From Hyperoodon ampullatus (lineage: Eukaryota; Chordata; Mammalia; Artiodactyla; Ziphiidae), in NCBI GenBank assembly GCA_949752795.1, contig OX457070.1, positions 40,261,685 through 40,325,684 on the forward strand: a stretch of 64,000 nt of DNA, read 5' to 3'. Of the stretch, positions 1 to 11,424 are shown in pieces (within the stretch, counting starts at the first letter, position 1; each line of letters begins with the position of its first letter). Under the pieces are notes generated by a model. It was not told where the DNA came from. It made no database searches and saw only the letters and a program-made list of their open reading frames with translations. The position numbers and the translations under genes are program-made.

Positions 1-629
1 TAATTCTTCATCAGAAGAGTCTAATATGGTTGCGTTTGCAATTTACTTTCAAAGTTATCCTTTTAGGAGATGAAGTAACCAAAAGATATTGAAAATCCAA
101 AGTAAATTACATCGCACCAGTTAAACTTCCCTGAAGGAATGGATACACCCCTGTAATCTGCTCAGCACACAGCTAATAGGCAGGGGATTCAGCTCTGTCT
201 TAATCTTTACTAAACTATGACTCTCTTCTTGGCACACAACATTTGTCTTCAGGACATCTATCAAATATTTAGTGTATCTTCTAACACAATTAAATTTCCT
301 ATTAAATTACAATCTGATTATGAATCAGAGCTTTAAAATGTACATACAATCCAATATTATGTTGTGATACTTATCAAAGCACACCAAAAAGGGATGCTCT
401 GGAAAATACGGTGCCTCATTTTTAAAGCTCTGAACATGTAATCAAAAAACATTTTTTAATCCCTGGTTTCTTGAAACTGGTTTATTTATAGAAGTTGAGT
501 TTATATATAATTTGCTAATGGAGAAAGAGCCTAAACATACACCCCTAAATGAAACTAGAACTTGAATACTTCCATAGGAGAACACACAACAATTGTCATC
601 CAAAACAAAGTGAAACTGAATCATAGCTG

Positions 630-660
630 AATATATATATATATATATATACATATATTC
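630..660. repeat. (TA)n microsatellite
   Basis: An uninterrupted run of about 11 TA units is followed by ACATATATTC and a short CA-rich tail. It is a simple sequence repeat and is likely to vary in length between individuals. Confidence 0.9.
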
Positions 661-1679
661 GCACACACATACAAATCTTGCATGAAGACAGATGGATCAA
701 ATATGCATATATTTAATGCCTTTAATACCATAAAAGGAATGTTAGAGAAGGAGGTACCAGATGATAAAGACTACTAAAATTTTTCAAATTAACTAAATTT
801 AACTAAATATAATCTCTAGAGTAAAAATAACGCCAGAATAGGAAAAAGCTTACTTTACTGTGTCTCCTATCCTTCAATGTCATCTAGAGAAAAAAAAATT
901 GCATGTAAAACTGTAAAAAGTAGACAGAGTATCTACAAGTAATCAATGTTTCAGTATTCATTGAACTTTGAAAAGGAAATTAATATAAGAGAGCTCAACA
1001 CTAAGAAAAATACAATCATAAGAGAAGAGATCTAAAGGAATCAAGCATGGTGAAGGAGCTTTAAAAGGGAAGCAAGTTTTGGAAGTTTCTGTAAAGCTAT
1101 AGGTTATACCAGGGAACTCATGGGAGGGCTGAAGGGTAGTTTAGTGCATGGTTCAACAAGGAAAGAAATGTAAGGGAGGAAAACAAAAATGAATATAATT
1201 AACCATCTCATAAGATCATTTTCTTCCTTTCCATTCATATGAGTTGCTGTCAACCAACATGTGTCTGTATTCCTTTAAAAATTTATAACATACCTATAGA
1301 ACAAATCTATAACCACATGTCGTCTGCCATATGTTTACTGCTGTTAGTGTACAATTGTTTTTGTTAACTCACAATATCTAAATCCTGAAGCTAGAAATAG
1401 AATCTAGGTCTTTTGATTTTTAGTTTACCTTAAAAGTTAATGTTAAATGCTGCTTTCTCTGAGGTTTCCTAATAATAAGCAGTTAGTTTCCAGTTAATCA
1501 GGATAATGGGGAGACAGTGGTCATAGATCACCAAAATTATGACTAAGACAAAGCATAAAGATATATTTTAAATGGGTCAATGTAAACTTACTTGGTTAAA
1601 ATTTCATCCAATTGGCTAATTTAATTATGATGCACGTAGACAATGAAGTACATGCAACTGTTTTTTAAAAGATGAGGTT

Positions 1680-1760
1680 GATATATTTATATATGTATAT
1701 ATATGTATATATGATTGATTGTATAAATAAATGTATAAACATATACATATATTGGAATAT
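1680..1760. repeat. TA/TG-rich imperfect simple repeat
   Basis: TATATG and TATATA units are mixed with short interruptions (ATTGATTG, ATAAATGTATAAAC). This low-complexity tract produces the short tyrosine- and isoleucine-rich open frames on both strands, which are not genes. Confidence 0.75.
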
Positions 1761-2828
1761 AGAGGCAGAAATACATTGTAATTCATCTGAAAATTGTGTG
1801 TGTGTGCACATAAAACCTGACTTCATTTTTACATCTGCAAGGATGTACACCAAAACAGAGTGATTGCCAAAAAAATATGTTCAGTATCAGAAGAGTCTAA
1901 TCTGCTCTTGTTTTTGCTAGCTAGTTCCTCCTGCAGATCATGGCTCTCTGTTCCTCCTCCCAAAACACTCTCACTTCAGTGTCACAAACCCTGGCTCCAA
2001 CACATCAACAAATTTTCATCCACTTGTTAAACATGAATCCCAGGGTGCTGTTTGCTTCAGGCTAACCTACCAGAATGTTCACCAAAGTTACCTTCCATTC
2101 TGAAACCATCAAACAAACACTTTGCCTTCTCAGCCCAGATTCCAGCATTCCCTGTGCCCCATTCTGACTGAAAAGAGCCTAGCAGATCTTTGTCAAGATC
2201 ACCATGAGGGAGTGCCCTTTCATGGCTTTAGGGCTTTATCTCTTTGTTTTCCAGTCTATTTGAAGAACTTAATCAAGCCTCAAAAAAAATTCATTTATAT
2301 TTTCTTAAAATTTTTTCCTCTAAACTATAATGCAAATTGCTTAATATTTTCCTTTTTGTCTAATTGTTTGACCATTTCAAGATACTTTTTCTTGAATGTT
2401 AAGCATTATCCTGTTTACGTTAGGCTGACAACATTTTAAGTGCTTGGTTACTCATCTGATGGGTAAGTGGCATACACATTCGCCCATAGCAGGAAACATT
2501 GTGTGAAATTTATGAGTTAATACATATTTCTAAACAGTAAATGTCTTCTAATATCTAGGGAGTTTGTTTTGAATCGATTTATAGTGGTTCTATTTCAAGT
2601 TTAATCACAGTAAATTTGCAAAGTGATTAAATATTAATTAATTATATTTACTTTTTAGCTATTGCCTCTGTTGCACCACTAGCTAGTACAGTGTCACATA
2701 ACTAAATTGAGTAGATAAATAGTACAAATGCATGAGGAAAGGCATTTACTGGGGTGTTGAGACTCTTTCATTTTGTAGAGTCATCATCCCACCCCATCAG
2801 TCCTTTCTGATTCTTCCCCACTGAGAAA

Positions 2829-2869
2829 ATGAGAAAGAATGAGAGAGAGAGAGAGGAGGAGAGAGAGAG
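2829..2869. repeat. (GA)n purine-rich simple repeat
   Basis: GAGAGA units on the plus strand are interrupted by GGAGGA. The tract lies about 65 bp upstream of a CHR SINE insertion and is all purine except near its left edge. Confidence 0.85.
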
Positions 2870-2949
2870 TTTTTTTATTCTTTGGTTTGGGTGTATATTT
2901 GCTTCATCTAGGACATTGTTAATTAAGCTGCTCAAAATGTTTGCAAAAG

Positions 2950-3160
2950 GGGCTTCCCTGGTGGCGCAGTGGTTGAGAGTCCACCTGCCGTTGCAGGGGA
3001 CACGGGTTCGTGCCCCGGTCCGGGAGGATCCCACATGCCGCGGAGCAGCTGGGTCTGTGAGCCATGGCCGCTGGGCCTGCGCGTCCGGAGCCTGTGCTCT
3101 GCAACAGGAGAGGCCACAACAGTGAGAGGCCCGCGTACAGCAAAAAACAACAACAAAAAA
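2950..3160 (+). mobile_element. CHR-type tRNA-derived SINE, full length, with 16-bp TSD
   Basis: The element begins GGGCTTCCCTGGTGGCGCAG. The tRNA-like head contains an A-box region (GTGGCGCAGTGG) and a B-box-like GGTTCGTGCCC, followed by the CHR body and an A-rich tail with CAACAA interruptions. A perfect 16-bp TSD, AAAATGTTTGCAAAAG, lies at 2934-2949 and 3161-3176. The perfect duplication and high similarity to the other copies point to a recent insertion by LINE machinery. The open frames across it are not genes. Confidence 0.93.
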
Positions 3161-3176
3161 AAAATGTTTGCAAAAG

Positions 3177-5014
3177 ATATACTGTTTTACTTAACTAATA
3201 ATTATTTTACTTAATATGTCTTTCCCTCAATCACCAAAAACAGATTTAAAGAATGTCAATGGTAAAAATGGAAATAGGATATTGAAACGCTAAGTGTAGA
3301 CAAAGTCTTAGCAGTGATTCCTCCAGGTCTAGAAGTGTATGTGGAGTGTTTTCAGGATTATTTTACCTATGCTGACCCAGCACTTTTGGGAGACGTCTAG
3401 TCCCTAAAATTAACTGTATTCAAAATGACTACGAATAAGTATATATTAACAACTATGATGTTTAATCAGTAATACCACTCAATTTGATCATTTTAATATA
3501 GATTACATATAAATCTGCATTTCAATTACTGAAACACATAGCTATCTCTAGGCCTACAGGATTTTACATATGTAATTTTTTTACACATATGTATAGATAC
3601 CACCTGTGGTGTTGTGAGCACCTATAAAGTTGTTTTTACAATATTTATGATCTTACTTTGCATAGTCATATACCACATGGCCTATGTATTTTAAAATGTT
3701 AGAAATAAAAATTACTGCCTTATATTCCTGAGTGGAATAAAAAGTACGTAAAGGGAAAAAAGGAACATTGGATCCACATGTTCCTTTGAAGCCCTCACAG
3801 AATGAAAAATTAAATGGAATAAAACAAAGAGATCAAATGGGAAAAGCAAGGGGAAACAGAGGAAACTAGGTTATAAATTCCTCCAGAGAATTATCTTTAT
3901 TTTTTAGTTCTTTTGTAACTACCCTCAACACCTACATTGCTGTTTAACATATGGTGGGCTCTCGCTAAATATAGCTGACTTGCTGGGAAGATAGAGCAGT
4001 AAGTGTATCCGTTAAGGAGAGAGGAAAGGAATGTCTGGGCAAGATGCAAAGTTATCATTATTCACTCTCCATATTACCTAATTCATATTTTCACCTCCCG
4101 TATCACTGATGACATTTATTGGTTTTCATTTTTTATACCCTCAAATTAATATCTTAATCATTAAGGGAGGCATATTCTCTCTAACATGAACATGCCTAAG
4201 TTTCCAAAAGAAAACTTTCTCAGGATCCTACGCAAACACAAAGGACCAAAATAAAACAAAACTACAGTATAAACATAACGTGCAAAAATGTTATGTCTGG
4301 TGACACTGGCCTTAAAAACAAATGTTTTTACTATATTGGATTTTAGACATTCCTATAGTCTACAGGCTGAAATAGAAAAGGTCCAATTTCAAAATACTAA
4401 AACGAGCTACCTGTCCACCCTTCTTTTCTCTCTTTGCAATCAGAATTGCAGAATTCTCATTGAAGGAATTAAGATTATGTTTTCCAGCCTTGGAAATAGA
4501 AGATACTCTCTTCTTAAAGGGAACACACAAAAGTTGAGGCTCGAGTATTCAGACAACAGAAAAACCATTCACCAGAATATGTGGCCTTAAAGACGGTTAA
4601 AAATATGCATCTCTTTTTTCCTATGACTATTTCCTGTTGTTCTTCTAGGAAGGTAGGAAAGTGAACCTGTCAACCTAGTCTGGCAACAAAGACGATAGGA
4701 GAAATTATCCTTCAGGGAAACAGTCCTAATACAATTTTTTAAAAAAGTAATCAGCTCCAAAAATCAAAATTGCAAAATATTCTGAATTTGTGGAAACATA
4801 AAAAATTTTTAATTCAGAGAAGTAAGCTTGTGTTTACTTTCATTACCATAGAGAGCATAATATTTCAGAGGTGAAATCTCCATTACCAACAGGTACAGTA
4901 ACAAGGTTTGTAAAAGCATGGAAAAAGAATTTATTTTAATTCATGAAAAAAGAACACTGTTATATATAATTAAGAGGCAAAGTCATTTAGGAGACAGTCC
5001 AGTCCAGTACAATA
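3177..5014. other. Non-coding stretch, nothing recognised
   Basis: AT-rich unique sequence. A 100-codon open frame at 4288-4590 has no recognisable domain and lies in sequence of ordinary base composition. I see no repeat or regulatory element that I can name. Confidence 0.5.
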
Positions 5015-5150
5015 AGGGTGTGGGTTTGAATCTCACCTGTGCCATTTGCTAATTATGTGACCATGGGCAAGTCATGTAACTTCTCTGAAACACAATTCAG
5101 TAAAATTGGATTATTACTATAAGAAAAAATACAGCTACCTAGAGTTTCTA
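5015..5150 (+). repeat. MIR SINE, diverged
   Basis: The segment follows the MIR core: a GGGTTTGAATCTCACCTGTG stretch (B-box region), then GCCATTTGCTAATTATGTGA, CCATGGGCAAGTCATGTAAC and TTCTCTGAAACACAATTCAG. It is an ancient tRNA-derived SINE shared by mammals. Confidence 0.85.
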
Positions 5151-5869
5151 TTTCAGATCTGTTCAGTGGAGAAAGTTAGTCCTTGCGATTCAAGTTATTT
5201 CTTAGCCCAATGCCATAAATATTCTTAAAGTAGAAATACATGCAGGGAATTTCAAAGAACAAACGTCAAGCACTTTTGGTGCATAAGACCATATCTTTGT
5301 GTGTATGAATATGTTAAATATACATAAAAAATCTCCCAAAGTCTACATAAGAAATGATTGGTAGTATTTCTCTCTGGGAAATGAGACTGGGAGTTTTAAG
5401 GGGGAAGAGCTCAGGAAGGGAGATTTTAACTTTCATTTTATTCCCTCCTGTAACGTTTAAGCCTTTAACAATGTACATATATTATTACATAATTCAAAAA
5501 ATAATTTGGAAGACAAACAAATTATCTCAAACATCAGCAAGAGGTAATATATCTTTTTCAGTATATGAAAGTAATTAATCCATGCTCCTTTTCTCACAAA
5601 GACTAAAGATCTATGAAACTTAAAATTATAAAAATTACCAAAAATAATTCATTTCTAACAGGAGATTCAAATGGCAATAAATGATTTTTTAACAATGCCT
5701 TGTAGGTATATGATGCCTTTGGGCTAATGACTAACATTTGCATTGCAAATAGTACAAAATATCCTCAACATATGGTCCTTAAGATGTAATCAACCACTAT
5801 TACTATTACCACCACCATTTTCATAATGATGACGACTACAAACACCTTAGAAAAAATGGAAACACTTTC
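5151..5869. other. Non-coding stretch, nothing recognised
   Basis: AT-rich sequence with no supported gene, RNA gene or repeat. Confidence 0.5.
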
Positions 5870-5965
5870 AGGACAGGGAATAGAGTCATTCTTATGTGTC
5901 TTCATATCTCCGTTGCATACCACAATGCTTAGCACATGATAGATTTTTAATAATTAGTTGTGGAA
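5870..5965 (+). repeat. L2 LINE 3'-end fragment
   Basis: The pattern (CCACAATGCTTAGCACATGA, then AATAATTAGTTG) matches the L2 3' UTR ending of the form 'tgcctggcacatag...caataaatatttgttg'. It is short and diverged, so the call is moderate. An AATGAATAAATG low-complexity tract follows to about 6008. Confidence 0.55.
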
Positions 5966-6008
5966 TAACTAAACAAATGAATAAATTTTAAAATGAATGA
6001 ATAAATGA

Positions 6009-6429
6009 CACAGAAGCATACCAATTCAATACTTGCTCCAAACTCTTAGTGACCATACTGGAGATGGTCCACTCTTTCATCCTCAGCTCCATCTTGCTTA
6101 GAGAACCATCTTCTTAGAGTAAATCTTCTCTGTTAACTGGCCAAGGGCTCCTGCCTTTGCTCTAGGTTGACGGGACAAGAGGTGGAGACTGGCATGAGCT
6201 AAGCTCCTAGATTCTCTTATTTGTCATTTGCTTCTTTCTACTGGACACTTGAACAAGAAAGCTGAATTTGGGTCATGTGAAAATGGAGGAACAGAAGTCA
6301 GTATCCAGAGGTGGAGAGGAACATATCTAAAACTCAAGAGAAAAGAGATGAGTCCCCTCATGAGGCTCAACTACAATTAGCCTGGGTTTTCTAAGCCACC
6401 ACTATATTCTTCCAAAAATTAATTTTTTC
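6009..6429. other. Non-coding stretch, nothing recognised
   Basis: No open frame or repeat that I can support. The sequence is unremarkable apart from short GA-rich segments. Confidence 0.45.
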
Positions 6430-6434
6430 AAACT

Positions 6435-6435
<1 letters not shown>

Positions 6436-6465
<30 letters not shown>

Positions 6466-6470
6466 TTTTT
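6436..6470. repeat. (TTTA)n microsatellite, expanded SINE tail
   Basis: About eight tandem TTTA units form the complement of the A-rich tail of the adjacent minus-strand SINE. The tail seems to have become a tetranucleotide repeat by copying the TTTATTTA in the target site. Confidence 0.9.
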
Positions 6471-6677
6471 GCGGTATGCGGGTCTCTCACTGCCGCGGGC
6501 TCTCCCGCCGCGGAGCACAGGCTCCGGACGCGCAGGCCCCGGACGCGCAGGCCCAGCGGCCATGGCCCACGGGCACAGCCGCTCCGCGGCATGCAGGATC
6601 CTCCCAGACCGGGGCACGAACCCGCGTCCCCTGCACCAGCAGGCGGACTCCCAACCACTGCGCCACCAGGGAAGCCC
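6445..6677 (-). mobile_element. CHR-type SINE, minus strand, with internal 15-bp tandem duplication
   Basis: The reverse complement of the CHR consensus ends (its 5' end) in CCAGGGAAGCCC. The TSD AAACTTTATTTATTT lies at 6430-6444 and 6678-6692. A perfect 15-bp tandem duplication, CCGGACGCGCAGGCC, at 6524-6538 and 6539-6553 makes this copy longer than its relatives. The GC-rich open frames on both strands are SINE artefacts. Confidence 0.93.
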
Positions 6678-6692
6678 AAACTTTATTTATTT

Positions 6693-7299
6693 TAAATGAG
6701 TTTCTGTTCCATGCAAATAAGCATTGAGACTCCCCGTACAACAACTACCTATAGATTTTGACTACATGTTCTTGCTTCTCCCACTATTAATACAGATGAA
6801 TGATAAATATCTATATCTAAAGCCAATCCCTCTATTTGTGCACTGGATCATATTCCTTCTCGCCTACTCTGGGAAATGTAATCCAGCAATTCATCCCTTT
6901 CCTGACTACATCAACAATTTTTAGCTATCTACTGGATTAATCTTTTCAGGATGTACAAAGTAGCTTTTATTTTCTCTCATCTTAAAACAAAGCAAAACCT
7001 CTGTTGAGCCAGTGGTGTGACAGAGCTGGTTCATGCCAGCTTTCAAGAGCCCGTTGTGCACATCTGTTCTCAACTCTTTATTCAGTGAAATCAGCCATGA
7101 CTAGGGGGTATTTACACTACTGAAGTTGGCAAAAGCTACAAATCAAACTTGTTTTTTCCCAGAGAACCGGTTGTTAAGTACCTACCAGCATACCACTTTC
7201 TTGACCTCATGATCTTCACCAAGTATCATCCGTTGTCTTTGCTACCCTTTCCAGCAAAATATATAAAAAGAGTTGTGCATAAACATTTTCTCCATTTTT
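6693..7299. other. Non-coding stretch, nothing recognised
   Basis: No gene or clear repeat seen. The right part (from about 7165) could be diverged L2, but I cannot match it. Confidence 0.4.
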
Positions 7300-8660
7300 T
7301 TCACTTGAACCCATTACAATCAAGCTTCTGTCCCTAATACTCCATGGAAACTGCTCTTATCAAGGTCTTCAATGACTTCTGCATTGCTAAATCCAGTGGT
7401 CAATGCTCAGTCCTCATATGACTTCATCTATCAGCAACATTTGACCCAGCTGCTCATTCTTCTCCCTCACGAGTCATTTCTTCTGTCTCCTTTGTATGTT
7501 CTTCCTCTCTGCTCTGACCTCTTAGTGTCAGAGTGCTCCAAGGCTCATTCCTTGGCCCTATTCTCTCCTCCATCTACACCCGCTCCCTTGATGCCTACTT
7601 TCAGACTCATGGCTTCAAAGCTCGTGGCTTCTCAATCTATATCTCCAGCCTAGACCTTTCTCTTGAATTCCACACTTTTAGATCCAACTGACTACATCTC
7701 CATTTGGATATCGAAAAGATATCTCTAACTCAGCAAGTTCAAAATTGCACTTTTAATCTTCCTTCCCAAAACCATTTCACTAGCAATCATACATCTAAGA
7801 CAATAGCAATACCACCTTTCCAGTGGCTCGAGCCAAAAACCTTGGAGTTATCTTTGATTTCCTTCTTACTCTCACACTCCACACCCAGTGCGTTAGGAAA
7901 TCTTCTTGGTTCTACCTTCAGACTAGCTCCAAAATGTGCCATTTCTCACCCTACTCCATTACTGCTAACCTGGTTCAAACCTATAGCCTGGGTTATTCTA
8001 AGAGTCTCTGGTAAAGCCCTGTACTGTACTGTTACCACAGTGCCCATATTGTTAAAAAGCCAAATGACCCCTTCAAAAGTAAAATCAGAAGGTGTCACTT
8101 CTCTGCTCAAAACCCTTGGATTACATCCTAGTTTGCTCAGAGTAAAGGTCAGAACCCAGATAATGGCCTACATGCCCTTCATGATCTAGCCTCCTGTTAA
8201 CTTCCTCAACCATCTCGTAGTTATCTCCCTCTCACTCATCCTTTTCTGACCACACTGAGGCTGCACCTTGAATATGCTAGACATGCTTCTGCCTTCAGGC
8301 TTTTGCTCTACCTGTTTGCTTTGCCTGAAACTGTCTTCTCCCATCTATGAACTTGGCTGACTGCCTTACTGCCTTTCAGTTTTTCCTCACATCTTCCCTA
8401 TTCAATATATTGCAATTTATCCACCAAACCTCTACCCTCAGCACCCTGTTCTTTTTCCATTTTTTATTGCACTTACGACCTCTTAATCTACTTTATAATC
8501 TACTAATTTAGTATGTTTATTGTCTGCCTTTCCTCATAGAACATAAACTTCACGAGGGCAAGGATTATTGTCTGGTTTGCTGATGACCCGAGTATTTAAG
8601 GTGGTCTAGCTCCTAGTAAATTCTCAATAAATATTTATTGAAAACAAATTAATAAATGAA
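7300..8660 (+). mobile_element. L2 LINE, long 5'-truncated copy with reverse-transcriptase and 3' UTR sequence
   Basis: About 1.36 kb runs in the L2 sense direction. It keeps the typical order: a 'catggaaactgctcttatcaagg' type segment, a CAGCAACATTTGACCC segment, then around 7823-8010 a frame reading AKNLGVIFD...LT, as in L2/CR1 reverse transcriptases. Next come GTCACTTCTCTGCTCAAAAC and the classic 3' UTR with GAGGGCAAGGATT and CTCAATAAATATTTATTG. The reading frame is broken by many indels, so no protein is made. The 161-codon frame at 7704-8189 is not the RT frame. Confidence 0.88.
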
Positions 8661-11424
8661 CAGCAAAGAGCATGTGGCAAAGACCTTACTACATTATCAC
8701 ACAGAAATAAATCTGTGGTTATAAAAATTAGAAGTTTTAGAATTGTTTCCCTAATGAAATTTTCACTTCTACAGTTTTCTGGTTGAAATTTAAAATTTAC
8801 AGAAGAAATGCAGCAGTATTCCCACAACTGTACCTAAACCTCTCTCATATCTGGGACTCAAATCCTGGCTCATATAAGAGTTCACAGCTCCTATAGGAGT
8901 TGTGCATTTATCAGTGGTGACACAAATGTGCCTGTGTAGTATTTTGTACATATGGTGTTAACTTTTATGCTTTAATATATATGTGCAATATGTCTGAATT
9001 ATACTTGCTCTAGGAACCATCACTTTTATTTTACTGACTTTTGTGTATTTAAAACCTCAGGCATAATACAATATTGAATTAAAGTTTTTTGGGCTGTTTA
9101 ATTTCCACAGAAGTAAGAAAAAGAATAATTGTTTTAACATTCAATTTTCTTCATGGCTTATACAATGCAAAATTCTCCAAAGTTTAGGAAGTGCATGAGA
9201 CCTAAATATTGGAAAATGGATGTGAAGTCCCCAAACATCTCTGAGTCAACTTCAAGGAGGTTTCTAACACATGCTTATTATGCCTAAGTCATCTAAAATA
9301 TGTCCAATAAAAGAATAATGTGTGGAGCTATAAATATATTGATGGAATACACTCATTCAAACATGAATTAAAAACTTATTGTAGCCAAGGACACAATCAT
9401 TTCAAACTGAATCTTACTCTTCAATTTAATCGTATAGTTATGACAACACAAGAAAATATCTGAAAAAGAGTGCTTAATTAATTTTAAATGTCATACGCCC
9501 GTCCCTTTAAACGAAGACAACAAAAAAGAGTGAACACAAATATAAGGAGGCTAAAAAACTAATTTAAAAGAAAACATAAGAATCTCCAACACAAAAGAAT
9601 AAAAATTAAGAGTATATATTATGAATATATCATGTTAATTTAGTATTAACTAAATTAATAACTAGATTGGATAGCTTTTAAAAACCTATATAACTAATTG
9701 ATATATAAATATTATATAAACCCATAGATATACCTAAGAAAGACTTCAAAAAATTTTGCAAACACATAAAGTGAAATATAATTCTACAAAATAAAAAGAT
9801 CAATCGAATAAAACATCTTCAAATACTGTATGGATTGTATTCAAGCTTACTTTCATCTATATTTATCAGAAATTTTATCATAATTGAACTACATCACATT
9901 CTTGGCCTATGGACATGAAGAAATAGGGCCCAGGCTATAACCAAAGACAACTATTATTGGCAGGGTAGTGGCATGGCCCAGATTTTCTAAAAAGTTTTAA
10001 TTTCAAATATTCTCTCCCTACTTATCAGTTCAAATGTGAAGTTTGAAAATTCTCTTTGCCTATTGTAATTCTAAATTTATAAAAATTAAGAAACAATTTG
10101 AATTAACATATATCCATCCAAAAAAATAAGATTTTAGGGAGAACATATTATTAACCCTTTAATTCAATACTTTTTTTAAGTACTTTGGCATCATCATTTG
10201 TATATAAATAATGTACTAGTAATAACCAATTCTTGTCTTTTTGATCTGGAGGATCTCTACTTGAAAAATCGTATTAGCTGCAAGTTTTATTGAGTGAAAA
10301 TAAACGTGTATTTTTTTAAATTTCACAGTTTATTGGCTTATAAAACCTAGACAGTTACTTAACCAAATAACAAATACCTAAGTAGGCTGCTTGAAATCCT
10401 GTTCACTTATACACTCACAGTCAGGTCCAATAACCATAGAATCACTTTGCCTTTGCTAGAGGTAAAGGACTCCCCCAGGGGGGAACAGTTTTTCTAGAAC
10501 TTTCTGCATAGGTCCACTTTGATAGTACTTACAACTCTCCTTTGAGAATTTCCTAACAGCAAATAAACACAAAGAACAACCAAAACATCAGGGAAAGACT
10601 GACCCTAAAGGTAGGACTGTCCTAGTTGTTCAGCTTTACTTGTACCCCAGTGGGCAAGAAACCAAAAGAGTGTGCTGTAATTACTTGTCTATCAGCTCAG
10701 AAGCCAGCACAGGAGGAAGGTGAGCAGACCATAAGGTGAAGTGGGATGATGGGGAAGACCAGCCAGGAGCCCAGGTATCAAATGCCCCCCTCTCTCTTCT
10801 GTGGTTATTGATGCACAGATGTTTGTGCAGCTCACCCCTGCTTACCATCTTGCTTTCATTTCTCACTTTTTTTTTTTAATCTCCATAATTATCTGCTAAC
10901 TTCCTATTAACATCTATCAGAAAACCTGGCTCCAGTTTTGACCAGCCTACGGGCATTAGGTTGAATTGGGTCATGGAAAATATGAAATAACTGATCTAGT
11001 TTCCACAAAGTCTTTCATGGACTGAATGGAAATTATTCAGAAGGCACTGAAGGAAATAAATACTCATATTTTGTCTTTCTGTCTGTATTTCTCTCTTTCA
11101 TGGTCTTTTTGTATTTGTTTTTGATGGGAATCTGTCTCTCTAAGGAAAGTTAAAAAAAAAAAAAAGAAACTGCAGCCAGTAACTGAATTATCTTAAGCTA
11201 ATGATAATATGCCAGACAGAGGGTATGAATGGGTCGAGATTTATCATTTTCAATGAATATTTTCAAAGTTTCTCTGTATCATCTATACTGTCTTCTGGTT
11301 AATATAATTTTTTTAAAAGTCACCTTCAAGGTTGAAATATGACATGTTTCTGATGAGGAAAGCAGAAACAGAGAAAACAAAGGAGGCAAAAAATAAATAA
11401 AACCAGGCTTAACAAATACTTTAT
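8661..11424. other. AT-rich non-coding stretch
   Basis: No supported gene. It contains a T run at about 10868-10877 and an A run at about 11152-11165. The open frame at 10681-10866 has no recognisable features. Confidence 0.5.

Larger units (their letters stand above)
1..2828. other. AT-rich non-coding stretch with simple repeats
   Basis: No gene is supported here. The open frames are short and sit in AT-rich sequence. The only structured parts are two TA-rich simple repeats, listed separately. I recognise no transposon with confidence. Confidence 0.6.

Noticed and set aside
2950..3160. tRNA gene
   Set aside because: The A- and B-box-like sequences belong to the tRNA-derived head of a CHR SINE. 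There is no intact cloverleaf, and a poly-A tail and TSD are present. The same applies to the other SINE copies.
6455..6744. Glycine/proline/arginine-rich small proteins on both strands over SINE copies (also at 11.8-12.1, 13.5-13.8, 37.0-37.3 and 56.4-56.7 kb)
   Set aside because: All are translations of the same SINE consensus in different frames; repeated presence reflects transposition, not a gene family.
7704..8189. 161-codon plus-strand open frame
   Set aside because: It lies in an L2 LINE, in a frame different from the L2 reverse-transcriptase frame, and is broken on both sides.
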